Source: Bacillota bacterium (GTDB lineage: Bacteria > Bacillota_I > Bacilli_A > RF39 > UBA660). From it: a DNA stretch of 18,053 nt. Position 1 is the stretch's first letter; the number at the start of each line of letters is the position of its first letter. Made by a program: the position numbers and the translations under genes. Of the stretch, positions 1 through 8,500 are shown one piece after another. The stretch lies in assembly GCA_003149915.1 (NCBI GenBank), contig QAMK01000008.1, positions 1 to 18,053 of the forward strand. The letters are read 5' to 3'. Under the pieces are notes generated by a model. That model had not been told where the DNA came from. It saw only the letters and a program-made list of their open reading frames with translations, and made no database searches.

Positions 1-87
1 TTATATATCGGCGGCGGCCAGCCTTATAAATCGGAAGGTAGCTTCGGGGAACTGAAGATCGAAGGAGAACCGTATGTGGTGTATTAA
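1..87 (+). CDS. C-terminal end of an upstream gene (partial)
   Basis: Frame 1 is open from the window edge to the TAA at 85-87, giving 28 residues that begin LYIGGGQPYK and end GEPYVVY. The Gly-rich turn and alternating hydrophobic residues look like the last strands of a beta-sandwich domain, as found at the end of many PUL enzymes, but the fragment is too short to name. Its last 14 bases overlap the start of the next lipoprotein gene, so the two are almost certainly cotranscribed and translationally coupled. That overlap, and codon use like the neighbours, is the main reason to believe this frame is real. Confidence 0.6.
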   Translation, partial: LYIGGGQPYKSEGSFGELKIEGEPYVVY

Positions 88-2362
88 GCATATTAATATA
101 ATAGTAGTAAGTTTAGCTGTTAGCCTGTTGATGACCGGATGTGATCGTCAACAGGCCAATGCCTTACAAAAACAGGCGGAGGCAATCATCTGCAAGCATA
201 CGATTCGTTTTACCGAACCTCCGAAACGGATTCCTAACCGAAATTCGGTAGATGCCCCTTTACTGGGGAATGGCTTTACGGGGGTAGCACTGGCGGGATC
301 TCCCGAAGCACAGACCTTTTACGTCGCCAGAAACGATTTCTGGCGGTTGAAGTCGGCTTTAGATGAATCCTATCCGTTGGTATTGGGCAAAATAGAGTTG
401 TCGATGCCTGATTTGGAAGGAGCTTCTTATTTCGTGGAACAACAGTTGTATGATGCTACAACGACTGCCCGGTTTACAAAAGAGAATCAGTCTGTATCTT
501 ATAAAACATATGTGTCGGCTACTGAAGATTTGTTGGTTGTCGAGTTGGAAATGGATGGAGAAGGCAGTATAGAAGGTTATGTAAACCTGTCTTTACCCGG
601 AGAGAAAGAAATCATAAATAAACCGCCATTGGAACGAGTCTTTCCTGATGAACGGGAAGTCGGTATAACCAAAGAGGGCGTTCTCTATCTATGGCGGGCT
701 TTTGAAGATTCTGTCGATATTCCAACCAAAGCGGCTATGGCTTTGCGTATGGATCGGTCTTCGGATGGAAGCTTTGTTTTGGAGCCGGGCAAACCGTTGC
801 GCATGGTCTGTGCTTTTTCAAGTAACTTTAAAAGTAATGACTGTGTCTCAGATGTTATCAGGCGTGCATCCGACTGTTCTTCTTCTCATCTGAAAGAAGT
901 TAAAAAGCATCATCAGGAATGGTGGAAGGATTATTGGCAAAAGTCTTTTGTCAGTATCCCCGATTCAGTAATAGAAAAGCAATATTATCTGTCCCTGTAC
1001 GGAACAGCGTCTTGTAGTCGTGATAAGGAGTTTGCTGCTCCCATTTTTGGTACTTGGATTACCCGTGAGCGTCCGAATTGGAATGGTGATTATCATTTGA
1101 ACTATAATCACATGGCTCCTTATTATGCGTTGTTTTCTTCCAATCGTTTGGAACAGGCAGAGCCTTACATGAATACGATGTTGGCACAGATACCTCGTGG
1201 TAATTATTATTCGGAAAAGATAACTAGTATTCTCGGTGGCATTTTGTTACCCGTAGGTGCCGGTCCGTTGGGTATTGAAACAACCCGGCGTTCTCCTTTT
1301 ATGGATACTTATTTTAAAGGTTGGATCGATGGCAAGTTGGTAGAAGATGAGGGTTTCTTTATGGGACAGAAGAGTAATTCGGCGTATGCAGTTGTCAATA
1401 TGTCGATGCAGTTCTACCGGACTTGGGATAAAGCTTATGCCCAAAAGGTGTATCCGTTCGTGAAAGGTGTTGCTACTTTCTGGGAAAAGTATTTAGCGTT
1501 GGAAGGTGACCGGTATGTGATCTATAATGACGCTATCCATGAAGGTACGGTTGGAACAATGAACCCGATTTTGTCTTTAGGGTTGGTTCGAATGGTAATG
1601 CAAACCGTTTCCGACATGAGTGTTTTTCTGGGAATAGATAAAGACAAACGAGAGCAATGGAAGTTTATCAGCGAACATATCTCCGATTATCCGTTACAGG
1701 AGCGGGATGGTAAAACCGTCTTTCGTTATACGGAGAAAGGAGTTGATTGGTGGGGAGACAATACGTTGGGTATCCAGCATATTTATCCGGCAGGTCAGAT
1801 CGGCTTAAACAGTGACCCGGAACTATTGAAGATAGCACATAATACAGTCGACGAAATGCAGCGTTGGCTGGATTTCAACGGAAGTAACAGCTTCTTTCCG
1901 GCAGCAGTGCGGATAGGTTATGATCCGGACAGTATTCTGGTTCATTTGAATGCTTACTCCCGTCATACGTATCCGAACGGATTTCAGTTGGATAATCCGC
2001 ATGGCATAGAGAACTGGAGTACGGTTCCCAACACAATCAATGAGATGCTTTGTATGGGGCATCAGGATCTTGTTCGTGTTTTTCCGGTCTGGCCTCGTGA
2101 TAAAGACGCTTCATTCCATCAGATCCGGGTGGAGGGGGCTTTTCTGGTTTCCAGCGAATTGAAAAGTGGTGAGGTTACTTCCCTCGCTATACTCAGTGAA
2201 CAAGGGAGACCTTTGAATTTATTGAATCCTTGGAAACAAAAGAAAGTCCGGATGAAAGTTTGGCAATCAGACCGGTTACTGGAAGAAAAAGAGTTGGAAG
2301 GCGAAATATTTCATATGGAAACCTTACCAGGTGCAAGTTATTCGTTTATAGTAAGTAATTGA
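74..2362 (+). CDS. GH95-like (six-hairpin) glycoside hydrolase, lipoprotein
   Basis: 762 residues. A lipoprotein signal is clear: a hydrophobic stretch ending LLMTGC, with the lipidated Cys at 23. The start at 74 is supported by AAGGAG at 62-67 with 6 bases spacing, and by its overlap with the preceding gene. Residues about 50-290 look like the N-terminal beta-sandwich of GH95/GH65-type enzymes (PLLGNGFTGVALAG near 62). Residues about 300-670 look like the (alpha/alpha)6 barrel, with WNGDYHLNYN at about 336-345 in the position of the Asn pair of GH95 alpha-L-fucosidases. The C-terminal part contains INEML, then RVFPVWPRDKDASFHQIRVEGAF, the usual GH95 ending (known family pattern). Family GH95 includes alpha-L-fucosidases and alpha-L-galactosidases; activity here is inferred only. 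Near residue 645 the sequence reads GIENWS where fucosidases have IDGNFG, so the catalytic Asp may be replaced by Glu. It is likely at the cell surface or in the outer-membrane periplasmic leaflet. A distant GH95 relative with another specificity is quite possible. Confidence 0.72.
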   Translation: MWCIKHINIIVVSLAVSLLMTGCDRQQANALQKQAEAIICKHTIRFTEPPKRIPNRNSVDAPLLGNGFTGVALAGSPEAQTFYVARNDFWRLKSALDESYPLVLGKIELSMPDLEGASYFVEQQLYDATTTARFTKENQSVSYKTYVSATEDLLVVELEMDGEGSIEGYVNLSLPGEKEIINKPPLERVFPDEREVGITKEGVLYLWRAFEDSVDIPTKAAMALRMDRSSDGSFVLEPGKPLRMVCAFSSNFKSNDCVSDVIRRASDCSSSHLKEVKKHHQEWWKDYWQKSFVSIPDSVIEKQYYLSLYGTASCSRDKEFAAPIFGTWITRERPNWNGDYHLNYNHMAPYYALFSSNRLEQAEPYMNTMLAQIPRGNYYSEKITSILGGILLPVGAGPLGIETTRRSPFMDTYFKGWIDGKLVEDEGFFMGQKSNSAYAVVNMSMQFYRTWDKAYAQKVYPFVKGVATFWEKYLALEGDRYVIYNDAIHEGTVGTMNPILSLGLVRMVMQTVSDMSVFLGIDKDKREQWKFISEHISDYPLQERDGKTVFRYTEKGVDWWGDNTLGIQHIYPAGQIGLNSDPELLKIAHNTVDEMQRWLDFNGSNSFFPAAVRIGYDPDSILVHLNAYSRHTYPNGFQLDNPHGIENWSTVPNTINEMLCMGHQDLVRVFPVWPRDKDASFHQIRVEGAFLVSSELKSGEVTSLAILSEQGRPLNLLNPWKQKKVRMKVWQSDRLLEEKELEGEIFHMETLPGASYSFIVSN

Positions 2363-2377
2363 TTGAGATTTTTTAGT

Positions 2378-2441
2378 CTTGCAGGTGTACCGTTTATTTT
2401 GATATCTGTTTTAAAACGGTCCCTGCAAGCTTTATCTTTTT
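2378..2441 (+). terminator. Intrinsic terminator after the GH95-like gene
   Basis: Arms CTTGCAGG (2378-2385) plus ACCGTTT (2389-2395) pair with AAACGGT (2414-2420) plus CCTGCAAG (2422-2429), a 15-bp stem with a small internal bulge and an 18-base loop. A U-rich tail (CTTTATCTTTTT) follows. It lies just after the stop at 2362 and ahead of the sigma-factor promoter, so it separates the left operon from the regulatory genes. Confidence 0.8.
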
Positions 2442-2474
2442 ATCTATTTCTGATCGGTATCTTGTTTATTTGGT

Positions 2475-2482
2475 TATTTTTG
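2475..2482 (+). promoter_or_regulatory. Bacteroides-type -7 element for the sigma-factor gene
   Basis: TATTTTTG matches the Bacteroides -7 consensus TAnnTTTG exactly. I see no convincing TTTG -33 box at the expected 19-21 base spacing. A start site about 7 bases downstream (near 2489) would give a leader of only about 17 bases before the ATG at 2506. Confidence 0.5.
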
Positions 2483-2505
2483 CGAAATGAAGAAACTATA
2501 CAATC

Positions 2506-3048
2506 ATGATCATCAATGAAAGAACATTCAAAGATGCATATAATGACTATTTTGAAATTATATGCCGCTTTCTGAATTACTATACCCGCGATTATCAGGT
2601 AATAGAAGAGGTGGTGCAGGATGTTTTTGTCTGCTTATGGGAAGACTACGAAGGAAAAGAAATACAATACATCAAGACTTTTTTATATAACAGTGCCCGT
2701 AACCGGATGCTGAATTATTTGCGTGATGAAGAGAACCATACTGTATTATTAGAGAAATGGGCCCGTATCGAATTAGAAAAGAACGAATCGGTCGATTGTG
2801 TAGACCGTGAGTTGTTTTATCAATTACTGCAGGCTGCCGTCGAGTCGTTACCTGAAAAATGTCGGGAGATATTTATCCTGAGCCGGGAAGAACAATTAAG
2901 TTACAAAGAAATAGCACAAGTAAAAGAGATTTCCATAAAGACTGTCGAGAACCAAATGGGGATTGCCTTAAAAAAGGTACGTGAATATATTGCGTCCCAT
3001 TCGGACGAAGCGATGGTGATCGTGTTGCTATCTCTTCTTAATAAATGA
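2506..3048 (+). CDS. ECF-type RNA polymerase sigma-70 factor
   Basis: 180 residues, the normal size for the Bacteroidetes ECF sigma factors linked to SusC/FecR systems. Region 2 spans about residues 10-75 (DAYNDYFEIICRFLNYY, then VIEEVVQDVFVCLWED, the typical core-binding and -10 recognition helices). Region 4 spans about 110-165, with LPEKCREIFILSREEQLSYKEIA and the helix-turn-helix ISIKTVENQMGIALKKVREYI. There is no region 3, as expected for ECF factors. It should be held inactive by the FecR-like anti-sigma factor at 4410-5420 and, on release, direct RNA polymerase to the susC operon (inference from family behaviour). Unusually, the anti-sigma gene does not follow directly: a 1.2-kb ATPase gene on the opposite strand lies between, and its stop overlaps the last 11 bases of this gene. 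Confidence 0.93.
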   Translation: MIINERTFKDAYNDYFEIICRFLNYYTRDYQVIEEVVQDVFVCLWEDYEGKEIQYIKTFLYNSARNRMLNYLRDEENHTVLLEKWARIELEKNESVDCVDRELFYQLLQAAVESLPEKCREIFILSREEQLSYKEIAQVKEISIKTVENQMGIALKKVREYIASHSDEAMVIVLLSLLNK

Positions 3049-4222
3049 AACCAAACATCCATAAGGGGATTTCGTTTTTATAGGCATATTCTATGTCATC
3101 TTTCACCACATATCCCTCGGTTGCATTTTTTATCTGTACCTGTTTTTTGTTTCGCCCACCAACTTCGAATGTACGTCCGTCAATTTCAAAATCGCTTATA
3201 GGGGATGATGTGACGAAGTGCCTTACACGCATCCAAGCAAAGAAGACGGTTTCACGAATATTTCCAATATCTGGTGTCATGTCGGACAACATATAGGTGA
3301 TATCTGAATTATTAAGATAGACTTTATCTATCTTTTCCAATAATTTTAGGCCATTGGCTTTTTCGCGAAGCAGATTTATGAGTCCGGCTTTTTCCAGATA
3401 GAGCAGATAGTCGGGCAGTGTGTTTCGACTGATTTCAAGGTCACGTTCCAATTTGGTGTAGTTAGGCTTGAATGGAACGCTTTGGGCAAGTGCATAAAGT
3501 AATTTTTTCAACTTAAAAGCCGATGCAACATTCATTTCTGCAAACTGAGGAATGTCTGTTTCCACCATAAGTTTCACGACACTGCTTAATCGCAGACGAT
3601 ACTCCGTCTCTGTGAAAAAAGGGTAATAACCCGCTTGCAGATAACTTTTAAAAAGTTTAAGAGGACGTTCTTTTTCATAAGGGAACAGTACTTTTCCGGC
3701 TAATATATCGGATAAAGAATAGGCAGGTAACTGCCATCCTTGAGTCAGATTAATGTATTCTCTGAAAGAGAGGCCGGGCAGGTTGTACTCCACTTTCCTT
3801 CGACTTAAATCAGCACCGCCTTTTTCCAAATCAAGAATGGACGACCCTGTGTAGACAACATGCAGACCGGGTATTTGGTCGTAGATGTTTTTTATCTCTG
3901 TCGACCATCCTTTGTATTTATGTATTTCATCTATGAAAAGTTTTTTCCCACCTTGTGTATAGAACAGATAGGCTAAATCGAAAAGCCGATGATTGGTAAA
4001 ATAAAAGTCATCAGCGGTAACATAAAGCACTTCTTCAGGATTCTCGTACTTTTTGATGTGTTGAAGCAATAACGTAGTCTTGCCCACACCTCTTGAACCG
4101 ACAATGGCTATCAATCTGCTATCCCAGGCAATTTGATCATGCAGGAAGCGGATGAAATCGGTAGAAGTCAGTTCTAATTGGAGACGGAAATTTCTGTATA
4201 AGTTTTGCATATTAGCTATCAT
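3038..4222 (-). CDS. AAA-type ATPase with DUF4143-like C-terminus
   Basis: 394 residues, typical of the AAA_14/DUF4143 family common in gut Bacteroidales. Visible parts are Walker A GSRGVGKTT (42-50), Walker B KKLFIDEIH (93-101, acidic pair D98/E99), and TGSS (125-128) followed by an Arg-rich strand (RRKVEY). A middle winged-helix-like region (about 235-290) contains a predicted HTH (LEISRNTLPDYLLYLEKAGLI). The C-terminal part from 344 (DFEIDGRTFEVGGRNK) resembles the D...ExGG..K core of PD-(D/E)XK-type nuclease folds, a known feature of such ATPases. The biological role of this family is not settled; I do not assign one. MIANMQNLY offers two in-frame starts (4222 or 4210); both lie downstream of the -7 element at 4241-4248. 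The gene appears autonomous, with its own promoter and dyads, and unrelated to glycan use, which suggests a later insertion into the PUL regulator pair. Confidence 0.88.
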   Translation of the reverse strand: MIANMQNLYRNFRLQLELTSTDFIRFLHDQIAWDSRLIAIVGSRGVGKTTLLLQHIKKYENPEEVLYVTADDFYFTNHRLFDLAYLFYTQGGKKLFIDEIHKYKGWSTEIKNIYDQIPGLHVVYTGSSILDLEKGGADLSRRKVEYNLPGLSFREYINLTQGWQLPAYSLSDILAGKVLFPYEKERPLKLFKSYLQAGYYPFFTETEYRLRLSSVVKLMVETDIPQFAEMNVASAFKLKKLLYALAQSVPFKPNYTKLERDLEISRNTLPDYLLYLEKAGLINLLREKANGLKLLEKIDKVYLNNSDITYMLSDMTPDIGNIRETVFFAWMRVRHFVTSSPISDFEIDGRTFEVGGRNKKQVQIKNATEGYVVKDDIEYAYKNEIPLWMFGFIY

Positions 4223-4240
4223 TTAGGCTTTTATTTGCTA

Positions 4241-4248
4241 CAAAGATA
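4241..4248 (-). promoter_or_regulatory. -7 element for the ATPase gene
   Basis: On the minus strand this reads TATCTTTG, an exact TAnnTTTG match, 18 bases upstream of the ATG at 4222. The two GCAC...GTGC dyads at 4256-4304 lie directly upstream, where a -33 region and operators would be. Confidence 0.6.
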
Positions 4249-4250
4249 AT

Positions 4251-4309
4251 AAATTGCACGATGCATTGTGCTGTTTTTGTGAAAAACTGCACGGTGTATC
4301 GTGCAATTT
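4251..4309. promoter_or_regulatory. Pair of 16-bp dyads forming one large inverted repeat
   Basis: Box 1 at 4256-4271 reads GCACGATGCATTGTGC and box 2 at 4289-4304 reads GCACGGTGTATCGTGC. Each is an imperfect palindrome of the form GCACGRTGYATYGTGC and they differ at three positions. Together with flanking AAATT and AATTT they form an inverted repeat of 21-base arms, 18 of 21 matched, around a centre containing TTTTT GTG AAAAA. It sits immediately upstream of the ATPase -7 element, so a repressor or autoregulatory operator, or a folded leader, is plausible (inference). Confidence 0.65.
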
Positions 4310-4409
4310 ATGCTAATTATTGCCTGCTGGAAGGTGCAGTAAAAAATATTTCAAATCCCTTTGGGGGTATTAGGGGACATTATGTGTCAACTAATAAAAG
4401 AAACGGAAA

Positions 4410-5420
4410 ATGAACGAACGACAAATACCATATGAACTACTAGCCAAGTATTTATCCCGGCAATGTACACAGGCAGAACTGGAAGAGGTAAATCGTTGGT
4501 TGAACGAAGATGCCGAACATCCTCTTCTGCTGGAAAAGCTGAAGAGGCAATGGGAAGCAGTTCAGGTGGATACCTCTGTCTTTGTGATACCGAATAAAGC
4601 AGCGGTATGGAATAAGGTACAGGCACGTATCCGCGATAAGGCAAAGCAGATTCCGATGTATTCCCGTTCATTGTTGATACGTGTTTCATCGGTCGCGGCT
4701 GCTATTGCTTTAGTTCTAGGCTTTTCACTCTCTTTTTTATTGAATGATCAGAAAGAATCCTGGCAGGCTTCTCAGTTCGAAAATGTGGTTATGGTACCTC
4801 CTGGACAGAAAACACAGTTGGTGCTTCCTGATGGTACACTTGTTTGGTTGAACTCTGGCTCGCGTTTGTCTTACAACTATCAATATAGTACGCAAGATCG
4901 CGTTGTCAATTTGGAAGGGGAAGCTTTCTTTGATGTTAAGAAAGATACGCAATATCCTTTTATTGTAAAAGCAGGGGCAGTTGATGTGAAAGTACATGGT
5001 ACAGCATTTAATGTCAGTGCGTATACCGACGAAGATGATATAATGGTGGCTTTGCTTCGGGGTAAAGTGAGCTTGTTGTCTGCAACAGATCAAAAGTTAT
5101 TAACTTATTTATCTCCGGATCAGGAAGCCACAGTTTCCAAAAGAAGTTTATCCTGTCGGGTCGAATCCTGTGATGCGAGCATAGAATCCAGCTGGCATCA
5201 TAATCTGTTGAAGTTTGACGGTGCACCGGCAAAAGAGGTATGGAAGAAATTAGAACGTTGGTATGGAGTGGATATTGCATTGTCGAACGTATCTCCTTCT
5301 CAAACTTATTGGTTTACTGTTAAAACGGAATCATTGACAGAATTGTTGGAGAGGATCAATAAGATCACTCCGATAGAGTATAAATTAGACGGAAAGGAGG
5401 TGACGATCAGATATAAGTAG
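4410..5420 (+). CDS. FecR-family anti-sigma factor
   Basis: 336 residues, the usual length and order for Bacteroidetes FecR proteins. The N-terminal cytoplasmic sigma-binding region (1-80) is helical, with ELLAKYLSRQCTQAELEEVNRWL. One transmembrane segment lies at about 89-111. The periplasmic FecR domain spans about 126-222, with LPDGTLVWLNSGSRLSY, GEAFFDVKKD and HGTAFNV. A C-terminal DUF4974-like domain (about 265-335, FDGAPAKEVWKKLERWYGVDI) is of the kind thought to contact the SusC signalling domain. It should sequester the sigma factor of 2506-3048 at the inner membrane and release it when SusC (5598-9002), which has an STN domain, binds glycan. It is separated from that sigma gene by the oppositely oriented ATPase. 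I see no good TAnnTTTG promoter in 4310-4409, so how it is expressed together with the sigma factor is unclear. Confidence 0.93.
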   Translation: MNERQIPYELLAKYLSRQCTQAELEEVNRWLNEDAEHPLLLEKLKRQWEAVQVDTSVFVIPNKAAVWNKVQARIRDKAKQIPMYSRSLLIRVSSVAAAIALVLGFSLSFLLNDQKESWQASQFENVVMVPPGQKTQLVLPDGTLVWLNSGSRLSYNYQYSTQDRVVNLEGEAFFDVKKDTQYPFIVKAGAVDVKVHGTAFNVSAYTDEDDIMVALLRGKVSLLSATDQKLLTYLSPDQEATVSKRSLSCRVESCDASIESSWHHNLLKFDGAPAKEVWKKLERWYGVDIALSNVSPSQTYWFTVKTESLTELLERINKITPIEYKLDGKEVTIRYK

Positions 5421-5456
5421 ACTTTTTTCGAATACAACGTGTCTAGCCTTATGCGT

Positions 5457-5491
5457 AAAAGGCACAGAGACCCCTAATCTCCATGCCTTTT
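5457..5491 (+). terminator. Terminator-like hairpin after the anti-sigma gene
   Basis: AAAAGGCA (5457-5464) pairs perfectly with TGCCTTTT (5484-5491). Inside, GAGA and TCTC can add four more pairs. The A-rich 5' arm and T-run 3' arm make a typical compact terminator, possibly working in both directions. It ends the regulator transcript before the palindromes and susC. Confidence 0.6.
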
Positions 5492-5492
5492 G

Positions 5493-5506
5493 AAGTATAT
5501 ATACTT
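5493..5506. repeat. 14-bp perfect palindrome
   Basis: AAGTATATATACTT is its own reverse complement. It lies two bases after the terminator hairpin and 91 bases before the susC start. AT-rich symmetric sites of this kind can bind dimeric regulators, but no function can be shown from sequence. Confidence 0.5.
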
Positions 5507-5511
5507 GTAGG

Positions 5512-5539
5512 TTTATTAAGCTCACGTGAGCTTAATAAA
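5512..5539. promoter_or_regulatory. 28-bp perfect palindrome upstream of susC
   Basis: TTTATTAAGCTCAC (5512-5525) is followed directly by its exact reverse complement (5526-5539), with CACGTG at the centre and no spacer. The symmetry stops at the flanking G residues on both sides. It ends 58 bases before the susC ATG, within the region where the ECF-dependent promoter and 5' leader must lie. It could be an operator for a dimeric regulator or fold as a 12-bp RNA hairpin in the leader; there is no T-run after it, so a simple terminator is less likely. Confidence 0.65.
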
Positions 5540-5597
5540 GAGTTGATATATAATGGCAAAGATATAGATATTTATTTATAATCTTAAAGCTATACTC

Positions 5598-8500
5598 ATG
5601 TTTAAGTTAAATTGGAAATTATTTCCGGTATTAGTTGCATTTGGTGCATGTAATATTGCGTATGCACAAGCAGAAAAGCTGGATTTGGTTGTAAAGAACA
5701 AAACATTAAAACAGTTCATTACACAAATAGAGAAAGAAACGGAATATACTTTTATGTTGGACCAAACGGTTGACCAGAATCAAAAGATCACAGTTGATAG
5801 CCAGCAGGAAAGTTTGGATGTTATTTTGGCGAAGGCTTTTGCCGGAAAACAAATTAGTTACGAAATTGTTGGTAAGCAGATTATTTTAAAATTACCACGT
5901 ACTACCCAAACGAATCAAACAAAGAAGATTACCGGAGTAATTAAAGATCAAAACGGGGAACCGGTTATTGGGGCGAATGTGTCTGTTAAAGGAACGACTA
6001 TTGGTACAATTACGGATGTTGACGGTAACTTTACATTGGAGGTACCGGAAGACGCAAGCATTCAAGTTTCTTATATAGGTTATGTTTCTCAGGAAATCAA
6101 AGCTGGAAATAAAACTCAGTTAGATATTTTATTAAAAGAAGATACGCAAGCTTTGGATGAAGTTGTTGTCGTAGGGTACGGAACACAAAAGAAAGTGAAT
6201 TTGACAGGGTCTATTACAGCGATTAAAACTGAAGAATTAGAGAATATTCCTGTGTCAAATCTTTCCAATGCTTTGGCTGGACGTGCTCCAGGTGTGACTA
6301 TTACGAATAATTCAGGTTTTGCTGGTGCATCCTCTTCTATTCGTATTCGTGGAAGTTTTGGAGAACCGTTGTATGTAATCAATGGCATTATCCGTGATAA
6401 AACAGCCTTCGATGCATTAGACCCGAATGAAGTGGAAAGTATCAATATTTTGAAAGATGCAGCAAGTGCGTCTATTTATGGTTCAAAGGCTGGTAATGGA
6501 GTTGTGTTGGTAACAACGAAAAAAGGTTCAGTGCAGAAACCTGTGTTCCAATATAAAGCATCTTATACAACAGCTAATACAACTCAGCCATTACAGGATT
6601 TTAGTGCTACGGATGAATTGATATTTGCGAATAGAGCGGCTACCTATCGGAACAGTTTAAAAGAAAATCCCGATCCTAATTTCCAAGTACCTTATGGTCC
6701 GGATGTATTTGAATATTTCAAGGATAAAAGTTATAATGTAAATGATTTAATTTGGCAGAATCCTTGGAATCAAGAACATAATGTAAGTGTAAATGGGGGA
6801 AATGAAAGGATTACCTATTATATGATGTTGGGATATCATGGAGAAGAAGGCTCTTATGAGAATACCAACTATAATCGGTATAACTTCCGTTCAGATATCA
6901 CAACTAAAATTACAGATGCTTTTAAAGTAAACTTTAACGTAAGTGGTAATGAACGAGACTATAAACGTTTCTATTGGCCTTATGACTGGGATCCGGAAAG
7001 TATGACGTTGTCTGATTTTTATCGAACAACATTTAATCACTCTCGCTTACGCCCGGAATATGTAGATGAGTTTGGTAATCCTTCTGATAAAAGAACTGAG
7101 TACCCTGTAAACAGAATTGCAGAAATGGTATTTGGAGATGGATATGAAAAGACAAGAGCTCGTAATTTGGAAGCTATTTTGCGGTTTGATTTAGATCTGG
7201 ATAAGTATGTGAAAGGACTTAGTACAGCAGTGATTGGTCAATACAATGCGGGGGATAAAAACAGAAAACGTTTTGCTCCGTTTTTGAAGTGGTACAACTT
7301 CCAAAGTGATATTGATAACGTTTTTAAACCAGCTCCGGTTGATCCAAATCAGATGAGTATTCATAATTTAGGTAGCTCTTATGAAAATATCCAAGAAAAT
7401 GTATGGTTGGATCAATCGTATCAGTTTAACTGGATGGTAAACTATAATCGTTCTTTTGGAAAGCATCAGGTTTCTGGTATGATGGCTTATGAAATTGCGA
7501 AATCAACAAGAAAAAACTTGACAGGTTCAGCAGAAAATTTATTAACATCATCTATTGACCAAATCTTTGTATCTTCTTCTGATGTGATTCACCGGAATTT
7601 TGATGGATATGAAGAGGAGTCTTCCCGTCTCTCTTGGGTTGGCCGTTTTAACTATAATTACGATGATCGTTATATCGCAGAGTTCTCGTTTCGCCAAGAT
7701 GGTAATAGCAAGTTTGGTTCCGGTCAACGATGGGGTTTCTTCCCCTCTTTCTCTTTAGGATGGCGTATTTCTAATGAAGAATTTATGAAGCCGATAGAAT
7801 GGCTTAGTAATTTGAAATTGAGAGGATCTTACGGTACAACGGGTGATGATACGGATACTAGTGTCAGTGATGGTGTTTTGGCTCCTTTCGGTTGGAGAGA
7901 TAAATTTAAATCGGCTACAGGTTATATGTTTGGAAGTAACTACTTTCCCGGTATTGCTGTTGGTGCTACCCCAAATCCTTATTTGACATGGGCAACCTTG
8001 AAAGTGTATGATGCCGGTATTGATTATGGATTCTTGAATAATTCATTGGTTGGTGAATTTGACTTTTTCCATAAAAAGAAAACAGATATTTTGCAACAGC
8101 GTGTTGCCTCTGTTCCTGATACATACGGTCGTAGTAAAGCTGCTGAAAACTTTGCAGAACAACAGTGGACAGGTTTTGAAATGTCGTTGCGTTACAGCAA
8201 TCATATCGGTAACGTGAACTATTCTGTGAACGCTAACATGGGGTATGTGAAGGATAAATGGACGAAGTTTGACGAACCGGAAAATTTGTCGGGATGGAAA
8301 AGCCGTATTGGATATCCGAATGATTTCTTAAAAGGATATGTTTGTGAAGGAATCATTCGTACACAAGAACAACTGGATGCATTGCCTGAAGGATTTACCC
8401 AGTTTGGTAAGAAACCACGTTTGGGACAGCTTTTATATAAAGATATAAGAGGTACTAATGAAGCATGGGGTGCTGATGGAAAAGTGGATTCTAATGACTG

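Noticed and set aside
2487..2519. Eleven-codon mini-frame (MKKLYNHDHQ) overlapping the sigma-factor start
   Set aside because: It would begin at about the predicted transcription start with no leader, and is too short to separate from chance. A leader-peptide role cannot be supported.
3038..4222. ATPase as an insertion-sequence transposition protein (IstB-like)
   Set aside because: The fold order (Walker motifs, HTH, then the FEVGGRNK C-terminus) is that of DUF4143-type ATPases. No partner transposase, terminal inverted repeats or target duplication are visible.
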